A stretch of DNA of 64,000 bases from Pseudoalteromonas luteoviolacea (lineage in GTDB: Bacteria > Pseudomonadota > Gammaproteobacteria > Enterobacterales > Alteromonadaceae), in NCBI RefSeq assembly GCF_021654285.1, contig NZ_JAKFZS010000023.1:39238-103237 (forward strand), written 5' to 3'. Below the pieces are notes generated by a model, which searched no databases, was not told where the DNA came from, and was given only the letters and a program-made list of their open reading frames with translations. Below are positions 24,602-33,579 of the stretch, piece after piece (within the stretch, counting starts at the first letter, position 1; each line of letters begins with the position of its first letter). Both the position numbers and the translations under genes were made by a program.

Positions 24602-24718
24602 CTGAAGATGTCAATGGATAAGCAGTTGTCATGCAAAATTCATTGCATTGTACTAACTTTGACAGACAAAAAGGCTGTGAAGACACAGTAATTTGGGCAC
24701 ATAAAAGGAGAATAAAAT

Positions 24719-25507
24719 ATGCATTGTCATGAAATTGATTACGAAATCATTGGCGAATCTATGCAGATGGTTGAAGTGGAGTTGGACCCCAATGAAACGG
24801 TTATTGCTGAAGCCGGCGCGATGAACTACATGCAAGATGGCATTAGTTTTGAGGCAAAAATGGGTGACGGCTCTGATGTAGATCAAGGCTTTATGGGCAA
24901 ATTATTCAGTGCAGGTAAGCGTTTAATTAGTGGTGAGTCGTTGTTTATGACGCACTTCACCAATGAAGGTATGGGTAAAAAGCGCGTGGCATTTGCAGCG
25001 CCTTTTCCGGGTTCTATTTTGGCGTTAGATATGGCGACGTTAGGCCAATCTGTTTACTTACAAAAAGATTCATTTTTATGTGCAGCACTGGGCACCAAAG
25101 TGGATATTGCATTTCAGCGCAAACTTGGCGCGGGCTTTTTTGGTGGAGAGGGGTTCATATTAGAGCACTTACAGGGCGATGGAATGGCATTTGCCCATGC
25201 AGGCGGCACTGTGGTTGAAAAGCAACTGAATGGTGAAACACTGCGCGTTGATACCGGCTGTGTAGTTGGGTTCAGCGAAGGCATCGAATTTGATATTGAG
25301 CGGGTGAAAGGCTTGAAAAGTATGTTTTTTGGCGGTGAAGGACTCTTTTTAGCGACGCTAAAAGGCCACGGTACGGTGTGGATCCAAAGTTTACCATTCT
25401 CTAGATTAGCGGATCGTGTGCTTGAGCACGCACCAAAACAGGGCGGAAGCAGACAGGGCGAAGGCTCTGTATTAGGCAGTGTTGGCGATATCATTGATGG
25501 TGATTAA
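24719..25507 (+). CDS. TIGR00266 / AIM24-like beta-helix protein
   Basis: A 262-residue soluble protein. Family signatures are the N-terminal EIIGESMQMVEVELDPNETV, the glycine-rich GFMGKLFSAGKRLISGES, the repeated LGAGFFGGEGFI and MFFGGEGLFLATLKGHG, and the C-terminal IQSLPFSRLADRV. Bacterial members form a beta-sandwich/prism; mitochondrial AIM24 helps maintain the cristae-organising complex. The bacterial function is not established. AAGGAG precedes the ATG. It is a single gene between the transporter and EF-G2. Confidence 0.82.
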   Translation: MHCHEIDYEIIGESMQMVEVELDPNETVIAEAGAMNYMQDGISFEAKMGDGSDVDQGFMGKLFSAGKRLISGESLFMTHFTNEGMGKKRVAFAAPFPGSILALDMATLGQSVYLQKDSFLCAALGTKVDIAFQRKLGAGFFGGEGFILEHLQGDGMAFAHAGGTVVEKQLNGETLRVDTGCVVGFSEGIEFDIERVKGLKSMFFGGEGLFLATLKGHGTVWIQSLPFSRLADRVLEHAPKQGGSRQGEGSVLGSVGDIIDGD

Positions 25508-25621
25508 GGCTAAAATGGCTTATTTAATGCAGTTCAACAATGCAATATCGCAGCGAATGCGTTTTAATTGCAAATTGGCTGCATTTTAATCGACTTCAAG
25601 GATGATGTTCGCCTAAAGAGG

Positions 25622-25637
25622 TGATATACTCCCGCCG
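25622..25637 (+). promoter_or_regulatory. extended -10 promoter of EF-G2 with GC-rich discriminator
   Basis: TGATATACT (25622-25630) is an extended -10 element (TGN plus TATACT), followed by CCCGCCG, a GC-rich discriminator typical of growth-rate and ppGpp-controlled translation genes. No strong -35 is visible. The start codon is at 25670. Confidence 0.5.
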
Positions 25638-25669
25638 AATAATTTTTCTACTTTAAATAGAGTAAAACA

Positions 25670-27757
25670 ATGGCAGATTTATCGAAATACAGAAACATTG
25701 GTATTTTCGCGCACGTTGATGCGGGTAAAACTACGACCACTGAGCGTATTCTTAAGCTTACTGGTAAGATTCACAAAACTGGTGAAGTACACGATGGTGA
25801 GTCAACTACTGACTTCATGGAACAGGAAGCAGAGCGTGGTATTACTATCCAGTCAGCAGCTGTTACTTGTGAGTGGAAAGGCCACCGTTTAAACGTTATC
25901 GATACTCCTGGACACGTTGACTTCACAGTTGAAGTATACCGTTCACTTAAAGTTCTTGACGGCGGTATCGGTGTATTCTGTGGTTCTGGTGGTGTTGAGC
26001 CTCAGTCAGAAACTAACTGGCGTTATGCGAACGAATCAGAAGTTGCACGTTGTATCTTCGTAAACAAACTAGACCGTATGGGTGCTGACTTCTACCGCGT
26101 AGTAGGTCAAGTAGAGAAAGTACTTGGCGCAAACCCACTAGTTATGACTCTTCCTATCGGTATCGAAGATCAGTTCACAGGTGTTGTTGACGTTCTAACG
26201 AAAAAAGCATACATCTGGGACGAGACTGGCCTTCCAGAAAACTACGAAATCACTGACGTTCCAGCTGACATGGTTGAGAAAGTTGAAGAGTACCATGAGA
26301 TGCTAGTTGAGTCTGCTGTTGAGCAAGACGACGACCTAATGGAAGCATACATGGAAGGTGAAACTCCTTCACTAGAGCAAATCAAAGCTTGTATCCGTAA
26401 AGGTACACGTGACCTTGCTTTCTTCCCAACTTTCTGTGGTTCTGCATTCAAAAACAAAGGTATGCAGCTAGTACTAGACGCAGTTGTTGATTACCTACCG
26501 TCTCCAACAGAAGTTGATCCTCAGCCTCTAACTGATCCTGAAACTGGTGAGCCTACTGGTGACGTTGCGACAGTTGACGCAGAAGAGCCACTTAAAGCGC
26601 TTGCGTTCAAAATCATGGACGACCGTTTCGGTGCACTTACGTTCATCCGTATCTACGCTGGTCGCATGAAGAAAGGTGACACGATCCTTAACTCTGCAAC
26701 TGGTAAAACTGAGCGTATCGGCCGTATGGTTGAGATGCAAGCAGACGAGCGTAACGAACTTACTGAAGCACAAGCTGGTGACATCATCGCAGTTGTAGGT
26801 ATGAAGAACGTTCAAACTGGTCACACGCTATGTGATCCTAAGCACGAATGTACTCTAGAAGCGATGATCTTCCCTGATCCGGTAATCTCTATCGCTGTTG
26901 CACCTAAAGATAAAGGTGGTAACGAGAAGATGGGTATCGCTATCGGTAAGATGGTTGCAGAAGATCCGTCATTCCAGGTTGAGACTGACGAAGATTCAGG
27001 TGAAACTATCCTTAAAGGCATGGGTGAACTTCACCTAGACATCAAGGTAGACATCCTTAAGCGTACTTACGGCGTTGAGCTAGTTGTTGGTCAGCCTCAG
27101 GTTGCTTACCGTGAAACTATCACGCAAGAAGTTGAAGACAGCTACACGCACAAGAAGCAGTCTGGTGGTTCTGGTCAGTTCGGTAAGATCGACTACCGTA
27201 TCAAGCCAGGTGAAGTTGGTTCTGGTTTCACGTTCTCATCTTCAGTTGTTGGTGGTAACGTACCTAAAGAATTCTGGCCTGCAGTTGAGAAAGGCTTCAA
27301 GTCAATGATGGAAGAAGGTGTTCTAGCTGGCTTCCCTGTACTAGACGTTGAAGTTGAGCTATTCGACGGTGGTTTCCACGCAGTTGACTCATCAGCAATC
27401 GCTTTCGAAATCGCTGCTAAAGGCGCTTTCCGTCAGTCTATCCCTAAAGCGGGTGCACAACTTCTTGAGCCAATCATGAAAGTTGACGTGTTCACGCCAG
27501 ATGACAACGTAGGTGACGTAATCGGTGACCTTAACCGTCGTCGTGGTATGATCAAAGACCAAGAAGCTGGCGCAATGGGCGTTCGTATCAAGGGTGAAGT
27601 ACCTCTATCTGAAATGTTCGGATACATTGGTCACCTACGTACTATCACGTCTGGTCGTGGTCAGTTCTCAATGGAATTCTCTCACTATGCACCATGTCCG
27701 CAAAACGTTGCTGACGCGGTAATCGCTGCTGAGAAAGAAAAGAAAGCTGCTAAGTAA
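25670..27757 (+). CDS. fusA: elongation factor G, second (EF-G2-type) copy
   Basis: A 695-residue translational GTPase that drives tRNA-mRNA translocation and ribosome recycling. G1 AHVDAGKT (14-21), switch region with GITI, DTPGH and NKLD are intact; domains II-V follow in order. It stands alone, whereas the usual fusA lies with rpsL-rpsG-tufA, so this is probably the second paralog found in Alteromonadales and Vibrio relatives. Details differ from typical EF-G1 (HKTGEVHDGESTTDFMEQEAERGITI). The codons are strikingly optimised (GGT, CGT, AAC, GAA, CTA/CTT for Leu), unlike neighbours, so it is highly expressed. The alternative, that this is the only EF-G, cannot be excluded from one window. 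Confidence 0.9.
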   Translation: MADLSKYRNIGIFAHVDAGKTTTTERILKLTGKIHKTGEVHDGESTTDFMEQEAERGITIQSAAVTCEWKGHRLNVIDTPGHVDFTVEVYRSLKVLDGGIGVFCGSGGVEPQSETNWRYANESEVARCIFVNKLDRMGADFYRVVGQVEKVLGANPLVMTLPIGIEDQFTGVVDVLTKKAYIWDETGLPENYEITDVPADMVEKVEEYHEMLVESAVEQDDDLMEAYMEGETPSLEQIKACIRKGTRDLAFFPTFCGSAFKNKGMQLVLDAVVDYLPSPTEVDPQPLTDPETGEPTGDVATVDAEEPLKALAFKIMDDRFGALTFIRIYAGRMKKGDTILNSATGKTERIGRMVEMQADERNELTEAQAGDIIAVVGMKNVQTGHTLCDPKHECTLEAMIFPDPVISIAVAPKDKGGNEKMGIAIGKMVAEDPSFQVETDEDSGETILKGMGELHLDIKVDILKRTYGVELVVGQPQVAYRETITQEVEDSYTHKKQSGGSGQFGKIDYRIKPGEVGSGFTFSSSVVGGNVPKEFWPAVEKGFKSMMEEGVLAGFPVLDVEVELFDGGFHAVDSSAIAFEIAAKGAFRQSIPKAGAQLLEPIMKVDVFTPDDNVGDVIGDLNRRRGMIKDQEAGAMGVRIKGEVPLSEMFGYIGHLRTITSGRGQFSMEFSHYAPCPQNVADAVIAAEKEKKAAK

Positions 27758-27780
27758 TTAGCTAACTCCTTTCTTTTAAA

Positions 27781-27806
27781 AAAACCGCCTTAGGGCGGTT
27801 TTTTTA
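27781..27806 (+). terminator. terminator of EF-G2
   Basis: Nine-base stem AAAACCGCC / GGCGGTTTT with loop TTAG, then a T-run. Confidence 0.92.
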
Positions 27807-28153
27807 TGTGCTCCAATAAATGTGCTCAAATACGGCTACTACAAGAAGTGAAAAGTGCATTTTATGAATCTTTTTATCTTTAAAATGTAAATAATTGTAT
27901 AAGGCCATTTCCCATCCTTTCGGGTTGTTATTTATCCAGTTGTTACCGCTTTTTTATCTAATTCATTAATATAACACCCTTTTTATTCAGCAAAATTATC
28001 TAATGTAATTATGGTTTGAGGTATTCGCCATGCGTATGAAATCTTGATTGTTGAAAAAACCAGAGAGTGAACTTGATTTAGGAACACTGCGAATTTATCA
28101 TATCTAATTCGTAATCCTAAAGTAGGTAATTTGAGTAAAATTTGGAGGTACTC
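27807..28153. other. intergenic region between EF-G2 and a small membrane protein gene
   Basis: No convincing gene. An 18-codon TTG frame near 28050 was considered and rejected. The region is AT-rich and presumably holds the promoter of the following gene. Confidence 0.4.
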
Positions 28154-28579
28154 ATGAAGACAATCAACTTACAAATTAACTGGTATTTATATTCAATACA
28201 GCTTGTTTTGCTTGTTTTACTCTATGTGGTGTTATTGAACTTAGGGTTTGTGACAGTTGCTAAGGTACTCGTTGTTCTTGGGGCTGCATTCACTATGCTT
28301 TCTCTCATTGCGGGCATTTTCGGTAAAAAATACGTGCATATAGATAAAGCGGGTTTTAGCCATCACAATGGGTTGAACACACACTACTTGCATGGTGATG
28401 AAATAGCGGCCTTAAAAGCGACTAAAGTACTGAATGTGTATGTTGTCACTGTAGAGTTAAAAACAAATAAGCAGGTATCATTCCCTTACTGGTTAGTAAG
28501 CTTTGAAGAAATACAAAAAGCAGCTAAATTATTCACCTGCCCTGTGATTGGCCTGACACACTCTCAAGTAAAAGCATAA
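28154..28579 (+). CDS. small membrane protein with PH-like C-terminal part, function unknown
   Basis: A 141-residue protein. ATG 28154 is chosen because GGAGGT lies at 28144-28149; the longer frame starting with TTG at 28142 would swallow that site. Two helices at about residues 10-30 (LYSIQLVLLVLLYVVLLNLG) and 33-53 precede a soluble part (KKYVHIDKAGFSHHNGLNTH, then ALKATKVLNVYVVTVELKTN) that resembles the small bacterial PH-like domains attached to membrane anchors. The resemblance is a guess from pattern. It is convergent with hemB. Confidence 0.6.
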   Translation: MKTINLQINWYLYSIQLVLLVLLYVVLLNLGFVTVAKVLVVLGAAFTMLSLIAGIFGKKYVHIDKAGFSHHNGLNTHYLHGDEIAALKATKVLNVYVVTVELKTNKQVSFPYWLVSFEEIQKAAKLFTCPVIGLTHSQVKA

Positions 28580-28585
28580 AAGCAT

Positions 28586-28607
28586 AAAAGCGCCATATGG
28601 CGCTTTT
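28586..28607. terminator. bidirectional terminator between convergent genes
   Basis: AAAAGCGCC / GGCGCTTTT with a four-base ATAT centre, a near-perfect palindrome flanked by A and T runs. It lies between the 141-residue gene and hemB. Confidence 0.8.
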
Positions 28608-28642
28608 GAGTCAAAAAGGGCATTATTTGCTTTATATTATAG

Positions 28643-29653
28643 CTATTTCTCATTGAGCCATAATGCGACCTGCTTAGCAAAGTAGGTCAAAATACCATCC
28701 GCCCCTGCACGTTTAAATGCCAATAGTGATTCCATGACAATAGGTTTTTCTGCCAGCCAACCGTTGTCGATTGCGGCTTTATGCATGGCATATTCACCAC
28801 TGACTTGATAAGCAAAAGTTGGAACGCCAAACTCATCTTTTACGCGTCTAACTACATCTAGATACGGCATGCCTGGCTTTACCATGACCATATCCGCCCC
28901 TTCTTGCAAATCTAAAGCGACTTCTCGTATTGCTTCGTCTGAATTGGCAGGATCCATTTGGTAAGTCTTTTTATCTGCGCCTTTGAGGTTACCCGCTGAA
29001 CCAACGGCATCTCTAAAAGGCCCATAATAACTTGACGCATATTTTGCAGAATATGCCATGATGCGAGTATGAATATGCCCAGCAGCTTCTAAGGCTTCGC
29101 GAATAGCGCCAATACGTCCATCCATCATATCTGAAGGTGCAACCACATCGGCACCTGCATCGGCATGTGATAACGCTTGCTTTATGAGGATTTCTGTTGT
29201 GATCTCATTCATCACATAACCACTTTCATCAATGATCCCATCCTGCCCATGAACAGTGAAAGGGTCTAGCGCAACATCTGTTATTACACCTAAATCTGGA
29301 CAGGCTGCCTTAAGCGCTCTTACAGTACGTTGTGCAAGCCCTTCAGGGTTATAAGCTTCTTCAGCCATCAATGACTTTTGATCTGCTGGTGTGACAGGGA
29401 AGATGGCGATAGCAGGAACCCCTAAAGCAGCAAGTTGCTTTGCTTCTTCTACCAATAAGTCAATTGAAAGCCTTTCAATCCCCGGCATTGAGGGGATGGG
29501 TTCACGACAGTTTGTGCCCTCTAAAACAAACACAGGATAAATTAGATCAGCGACAGTCAATGTGTTTTCACACATAAGACGACGGGAAAAGTCGTCACGA
29601 CGCATACGACGCATGCGTGTATAAGGAAAAAGATCTAGTCCTGATTGAGCCAC
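28643..29653 (-). CDS. hemB: porphobilinogen synthase (delta-aminolaevulinate dehydratase)
   Basis: Condenses two 5-aminolevulinate molecules to porphobilinogen in haem and sirohaem synthesis. GTG 29653 is chosen because AGGAG (29661-29665 complement) is seven bases upstream and the product then begins VAQSGLDLFPYTR; an ATG at 29716 would put 21 extra residues inside the preceding gene. The protein is 336 residues with both Schiff-base lysines, Lys204 (YSAKYASSYYGP) and Lys259 (MVKPGMPY). The segment DVALDPFTVHGQDG (126-139) lacks the zinc cysteines, so it is the magnesium-type enzyme. It is the last gene of the minus-strand run; its ribosome-binding site overlaps the stop codon of the diguanylate cyclase. 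Confidence 0.94.
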   Translation of the reverse strand: MAQSGLDLFPYTRMRRMRRDDFSRRLMCENTLTVADLIYPVFVLEGTNCREPIPSMPGIERLSIDLLVEEAKQLAALGVPAIAIFPVTPADQKSLMAEEAYNPEGLAQRTVRALKAACPDLGVITDVALDPFTVHGQDGIIDESGYVMNEITTEILIKQALSHADAGADVVAPSDMMDGRIGAIREALEAAGHIHTRIMAYSAKYASSYYGPFRDAVGSAGNLKGADKKTYQMDPANSDEAIREVALDLQEGADMVMVKPGMPYLDVVRRVKDEFGVPTFAYQVSGEYAMHKAAIDNGWLAEKPIVMESLLAFKRAGADGILTYFAKQVALWLNEK

Positions 29654-29663
29654 ATTAAGTCTC

Positions 29664-31538
29664 CTAGGTATGTTGATAAATACAAACTTGATTTCGCCCA
29701 CTTTGCTTTGCTTCATACAGTGCTTTATCGGCGAAGTCGGTAAATAACGTTGGGTTGTGCGTATCTTTGGCTATAGCGCTATATAGACCAGCACTGGTCG
29801 TGAATTGAATATTCTGATCTGCGATATTGACTGTACATGATGCTGTTGCGAGACGAATTTTTTCTGCAAGCTCTAGAGCACCATGAGCATCTGTATTGGG
29901 CAGTAAAATAACAAACTCCTCGCCGCCATAACGAAATACTTCATCATGGGGACGTTTTAAATGCTGGCTAATTGTATTAGCAAAGGCACATATGGTTTGG
30001 TCACCTGCTAAATGGCCGAAGACATCATTAACGCGCTTGAAATGGTCTATATCTAGCATGATCACGCTGAGTGTGGTTTGCTCCCTACGAGAGCGTCTGA
30101 CTTCCATCATGAGACGTTTATCAAAATAGCGACGGTTTTTCACTTTGGTAAGTGGGTCTTCCATGTTTAATCGCTCAAGCTCGCGATTTTTTTCTTCTAA
30201 CTCGCGTAAGGTTACTTGTAATTCAAAGGTGCGCTCATCAATGCTGCTTTCTAAGTCCTGCTGGGCTTGTTCTTGAATGCTTAACTTTTCTTTGAGCAGC
30301 GCATCTTCAGCGCGTGTTTTTGCTAATTTTTGTTCTTGTGTCTTGATGTGACATTCACGCTCCGAGATGTACTGCTTGGCAAGCGCATAACTAATATATG
30401 CACAGACAAATAAGGAGCAAATATAAGTCACTGGGCGTTCGAGCAACGCGCCTGATAGCAAACCAAGCTCAAAACCAAACTGATAGCACAAAGATATCAT
30501 TAAACATAGGTGGACCGTAAGTGTGGGGATCTTCTTACGGAGCTTTTGTGGTGATGCTTTGACAGTGATCACAAAAAAGTAAATTACCGCGAGTATGGCA
30601 AAAATGTATGCAGTTTTGAGGGCCAGCGTAATAGGTAAAAATGTACAAAGCAGGGTAATACCAAAGCCGCTTAATAGCAGGTACCTTAGGCCACTCTCAA
30701 TACTTGGAGCGCTACTTATGGGTAAAATTTGACTGCGTATAATTGGGGTCATGGCTAAAGTTGATAGTAATACCAGAATACTTTGACCATACTGTTGCAT
30801 CCATTGCCAGTCTGCATAGAGATACCTGTATCCAAAACCATATAAGTGAACCAATAGTAACCAGACGCTCGTCATGAGTAGGGTGCCATGGAGGAAATAT
30901 TTGCGCCGCGTGAAGCTATACATAGTAAAGTTGGTCGCTATCATTGCCAGCAAAAAGCCAGCTAGAATGCCATAGATAAGGTTAAATTTACTTTTGTATT
31001 TTAAATATTCCACAGGATGCCAAAGGCTAAGAGGAATATTGAGTGCGCCATGGTGCTTCACTTTTAAATAAAGCGTGGTTTGTCGTTTGCCTGGTAACTC
31101 TAATGGGATGAGTTGAGCCTCATGTTTTATGGGGCGCTGCATGAGTGGGCGACTATCACCCAAATCGAGCGTTAATATGGCATGATCTGGTTGCATTATG
31201 TAGGCTGTAATACTATCCAGCAGGTTGTTATTCACACTGAGTAAAAGTGGGATCTCAATTAAGTTATTGTTTCGTAATACAACTTTTATCCAAACTTGTT
31301 GGTCTACTTCACCTAAATTAAGTGCGCCAGAATCATGGTAATGCCAAGTGGTATTGCTACTGAGCAAATCTTGAAGTGCATCCTGTGGAGCTACTGTATA
31401 GCTAAATGGCAGTGAAGCTTGATGTCTAAACTGCGCAGGCAGTTTAAAAACATGGGTATTTGAGTTTGCATCAACGAAGATGCTGGCAACTGCCGGAAAA
31501 GAATTTAATATCAGTGCGAACAGTAACCATAATTTCAT
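29664..31538 (-). CDS. diguanylate cyclase with 7TMR-DISM sensor module
   Basis: A 624-residue c-di-GMP synthase. A signal peptide (about 1-18) leads into a periplasmic 7TMR-DISMED2-like sugar-binding-type domain (to about 175), then seven helices (about 185-385), a coiled coil (AKTRAEDALLKEKLSIQEQ) and a GGDEF domain. GGEEF is at 538-542 and an RPHD I-site precedes it at 529-532, so both activity and product inhibition are expected. The start codon overlaps the tatD stop by one base (TGATG), implying translational coupling. The ligand is unknown; members of the class are thought to sense carbohydrates or related molecules. Confidence 0.9.
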   Translation of the reverse strand: MKLWLLFALILNSFPAVASIFVDANSNTHVFKLPAQFRHQASLPFSYTVAPQDALQDLLSSNTTWHYHDSGALNLGEVDQQVWIKVVLRNNNLIEIPLLLSVNNNLLDSITAYIMQPDHAILTLDLGDSRPLMQRPIKHEAQLIPLELPGKRQTTLYLKVKHHGALNIPLSLWHPVEYLKYKSKFNLIYGILAGFLLAMIATNFTMYSFTRRKYFLHGTLLMTSVWLLLVHLYGFGYRYLYADWQWMQQYGQSILVLLSTLAMTPIIRSQILPISSAPSIESGLRYLLLSGFGITLLCTFLPITLALKTAYIFAILAVIYFFVITVKASPQKLRKKIPTLTVHLCLMISLCYQFGFELGLLSGALLERPVTYICSLFVCAYISYALAKQYISERECHIKTQEQKLAKTRAEDALLKEKLSIQEQAQQDLESSIDERTFELQVTLRELEEKNRELERLNMEDPLTKVKNRRYFDKRLMMEVRRSRREQTTLSVIMLDIDHFKRVNDVFGHLAGDQTICAFANTISQHLKRPHDEVFRYGGEEFVILLPNTDAHGALELAEKIRLATASCTVNIADQNIQFTTSAGLYSAIAKDTHNPTLFTDFADKALYEAKQSGRNQVCIYQHT

Positions 31539-32329
31539 CAGTAATAACTCGATTGATTCGCCATGAAGAGCGTATTGAAATTATCAGAGCTATGCATTGC
31601 AATGGTTTCAAAATCTGTGTTTTTCAATTCGGCTATTTGCGCGACAACCGCTGACAAATAGGCCGGTTCATTGCGTCTAGATTTAGGCTTTGGAGAAAGT
31701 GTTCTTGGCAGTAAATAAGGTGCATCCGTTTCAATAAGCAGTCTATCATTTGGAATGTATGAGATTAAGTCGCGCAGTTGCTGGCCGCGTCTTTCATCAC
31801 ATACCCACCCAGTAATGCCAATCATCAAACCGTAATCGAGATAGAATTTAAGTGCTTGTTTATCGCCCGTAAAGCAGTGTAAAACGCCCTTGATTTGGTG
31901 CTCAGATAACAAGGATTTCATATGTTCATGTGCGTCGCGCTCATGAATATAAGCTGGCATATCGAGCTGTTGCGCGAGCGCAAACAGCTCATTGCATACA
32001 TGGGCTTGAATATCTCTTGGCGAAAAGTCACGATTAAAATCTAAGCCGCATTCACCAATAGCGACAACTCGAGGTGACTGGGCCAATTGAGTGATGTGCG
32101 CAATGAAATCATCTGGCGCATCCTTTGCATCATGAGGGTGTATACCCGCAGTGCTGACTAGCTGATGAGTATTTGCTAGAGCAAGGCTTTGTTCACTCGA
32201 AGCAAGGTCACAGCCAATCAATAACATATTGCTGATATGCTGTGCTCTGGCCCTTGTGACAATATCAGCCCTGTCTTTATCAAATTGTGAGCTGGTTAAG
32301 TTGACACCAGCATCAATCATTGTATGCAT
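31538..32329 (-). CDS. tatD: TatD-family metal-dependent deoxyribonuclease
   Basis: A 263-residue TIM-barrel DNase related to E. coli TatD: GVNLTSSQF replaces the HxH motif, as in true TatD, and the metal/catalytic residues are visible in GIHPHD, IGECGLDFNR, HERDAHE, LHCFTG and ETDAPYLLPR. It acts as a 3'-5' exonuclease and has been linked to DNA repair and fragmentation; it is not needed for Tat export despite its place in the tat operon. ATG 32329 directly abuts the stop of the upstream gene; the second in-frame ATG at 32320 matches the E. coli start. Confidence 0.93.
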   Translation of the reverse strand: MHTMIDAGVNLTSSQFDKDRADIVTRARAQHISNMLLIGCDLASSEQSLALANTHQLVSTAGIHPHDAKDAPDDFIAHITQLAQSPRVVAIGECGLDFNRDFSPRDIQAHVCNELFALAQQLDMPAYIHERDAHEHMKSLLSEHQIKGVLHCFTGDKQALKFYLDYGLMIGITGWVCDERRGQQLRDLISYIPNDRLLIETDAPYLLPRTLSPKPKSRRNEPAYLSAVVAQIAELKNTDFETIAMHSSDNFNTLFMANQSSYY

Positions 32330-32815
32330 TTACTTTATTCTTTTTACGCGAATTGTTCGATTTGAGCCCAACTTGCTCATTAAAAATGAGTTAAATGAGC
32401 CGCGTTTTATGGTGACTGTATCGTCCTGCTTTGCAAAAAATGCATCACTGCCAATTTGTTTCCATACTTGTGTATTTGAGAGTTCAAAGGTACGAACGCC
32501 ATGTGCTGACTTGGTCAGCTTTACTATTGTAGCTTCAATATTGTCAACACGTTGCTCGTTTTGAGTGGTTTTATTCTCGATGCCAAAGCGTGCTTGTTTT
32601 TGCTCTTTACTCAATATGCTTTTTGCACCTGGTGCGGCTGATATGGTAGCCACTGGCTGCTTAGATTGAAGTTTGGTAGTCGCTTGGTCATAGCATTGCA
32701 AGCGCTTAGTGTCGGATGCAATAGATTGACACTGAACCAACTGTTCAAGCGTTTCATTTTGGGCGTGAGCACAGAGTGAGATACCCAATGCAAGTACAGT
32801 GAACCACTTATTCAT
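32330..32815 (-). CDS. hypothetical periplasmic protein inserted in the tat operon
   Basis: A 161-residue protein with a signal peptide (about 1-18, ALGISLCAHA/Q). It has a conserved-looking CQSIASDTKRLQCYD motif (about 28-43), common in short secreted proteins of this order, and an acidic-basic middle part. The C-terminal part (TFELSNTQVWKQIGSDAFFAK and IKRGSFNSFLMSKLGSNRTIRVKRI) is a beta-rich SH3-like segment. I do not recognise a named family. It overlaps tatC by eight bases and abuts tatD, so it is co-transcribed and translated with them. Its function is unknown, but the placement suggests a link to secretion or to cell-envelope stress. Confidence 0.7.
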   Translation of the reverse strand: MNKWFTVLALGISLCAHAQNETLEQLVQCQSIASDTKRLQCYDQATTKLQSKQPVATISAAPGAKSILSKEQKQARFGIENKTTQNEQRVDNIEATIVKLTKSAHGVRTFELSNTQVWKQIGSDAFFAKQDDTVTIKRGSFNSFLMSKLGSNRTIRVKRIK

Positions 32816-33554
32816 TGTTCATTTCCTGTTGTTCAGACTTTTTGCTGTAGATGCCCGCTAGGATGATGCCGACTTCGAATAATAATAACATGGGCACAGC
32901 GAGTAAGGTTTGCGATAGCACATCGGGTGGTGTTAAAAACATGGCCACCACGAACACACCTACTACGATATAAGGACGTTTATCTTTTAAGCTTTGAGTC
33001 GTTGTGACGCCACTCCAGCACAGTAGCATAATAGCGACCGGGATCTCAAAAGCGACGCCAAAAGCGAAAAATAATTTGAGGATAAAGGCTAAATAGCTGC
33101 TGATATCCGGAGATAAAGTCATCATAGCTGGGCCAACCGCGGTAAAAAACCCCAAAATAATTGGCATAACCACGAAATAGCAAAATGCGATACCGGCATA
33201 AAACAACACCACACTAGATAGGAGTATGGGCATGAGCATGCGCTTTTCATGTTGGTACAAGCCGGGTGCTAAAAAGCCCCAAAACTGATGTAATATAAAA
33301 GGGATCGCTAAAAACAAAGAGACAAAGAGGGTCAGTTTAAACGGTGCAAAAAAAGGTGCAGTGACATCTGTGGCTATCATGGTGGCATTTTCTGGCAAAC
33401 TTAAAACTAACGGGTTTGCGACAAATGCATAGATATCGTTGGCAAAGTAGACCAAGGATAGAAAGATCACCAAGACGCTTAAGAGGGCTTTAATGAGGCG
33501 ATCTCTGAGTTCAATTAGGTGACCTATAAAACCACTGTTGTCCGATTCTGACAT
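32808..33554 (-). CDS. tatC: twin-arginine translocase subunit TatC
   Basis: The polytopic receptor of the Tat system, which with TatA and TatB moves folded proteins across the inner membrane. The chosen ATG gives 248 residues starting MSESDNSGFIGHLIELRDRL, the family start; an in-frame ATG at 33611 would run into tatB. Six helices are apparent, and the typical N-terminal L(I/V)ELR, the FAPFKLTLFVSLFLAIPF segment and the C-terminal FLTPPDVLSQTLLAVPMLLLFE are present. AGGAACACCC precedes the ATG. Fourth gene of the ubi-tat run. Confidence 0.95.
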   Translation of the reverse strand: MSESDNSGFIGHLIELRDRLIKALLSVLVIFLSLVYFANDIYAFVANPLVLSLPENATMIATDVTAPFFAPFKLTLFVSLFLAIPFILHQFWGFLAPGLYQHEKRMLMPILLSSVVLFYAGIAFCYFVVMPIILGFFTAVGPAMMTLSPDISSYLAFILKLFFAFGVAFEIPVAIMLLCWSGVTTTQSLKDKRPYIVVGVFVVAMFLTPPDVLSQTLLAVPMLLLFEVGIILAGIYSKKSEQQEMNNE

Positions 33555-33579
33555 GGGTGTTCCTGTTACTTCTGAGGGA

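Noticed and set aside
28050..28106. TTG frame encoding about 18 residues ahead of the small membrane protein
   Set aside because: No strong ribosome-binding site and no relation to a known protein; too short to support.
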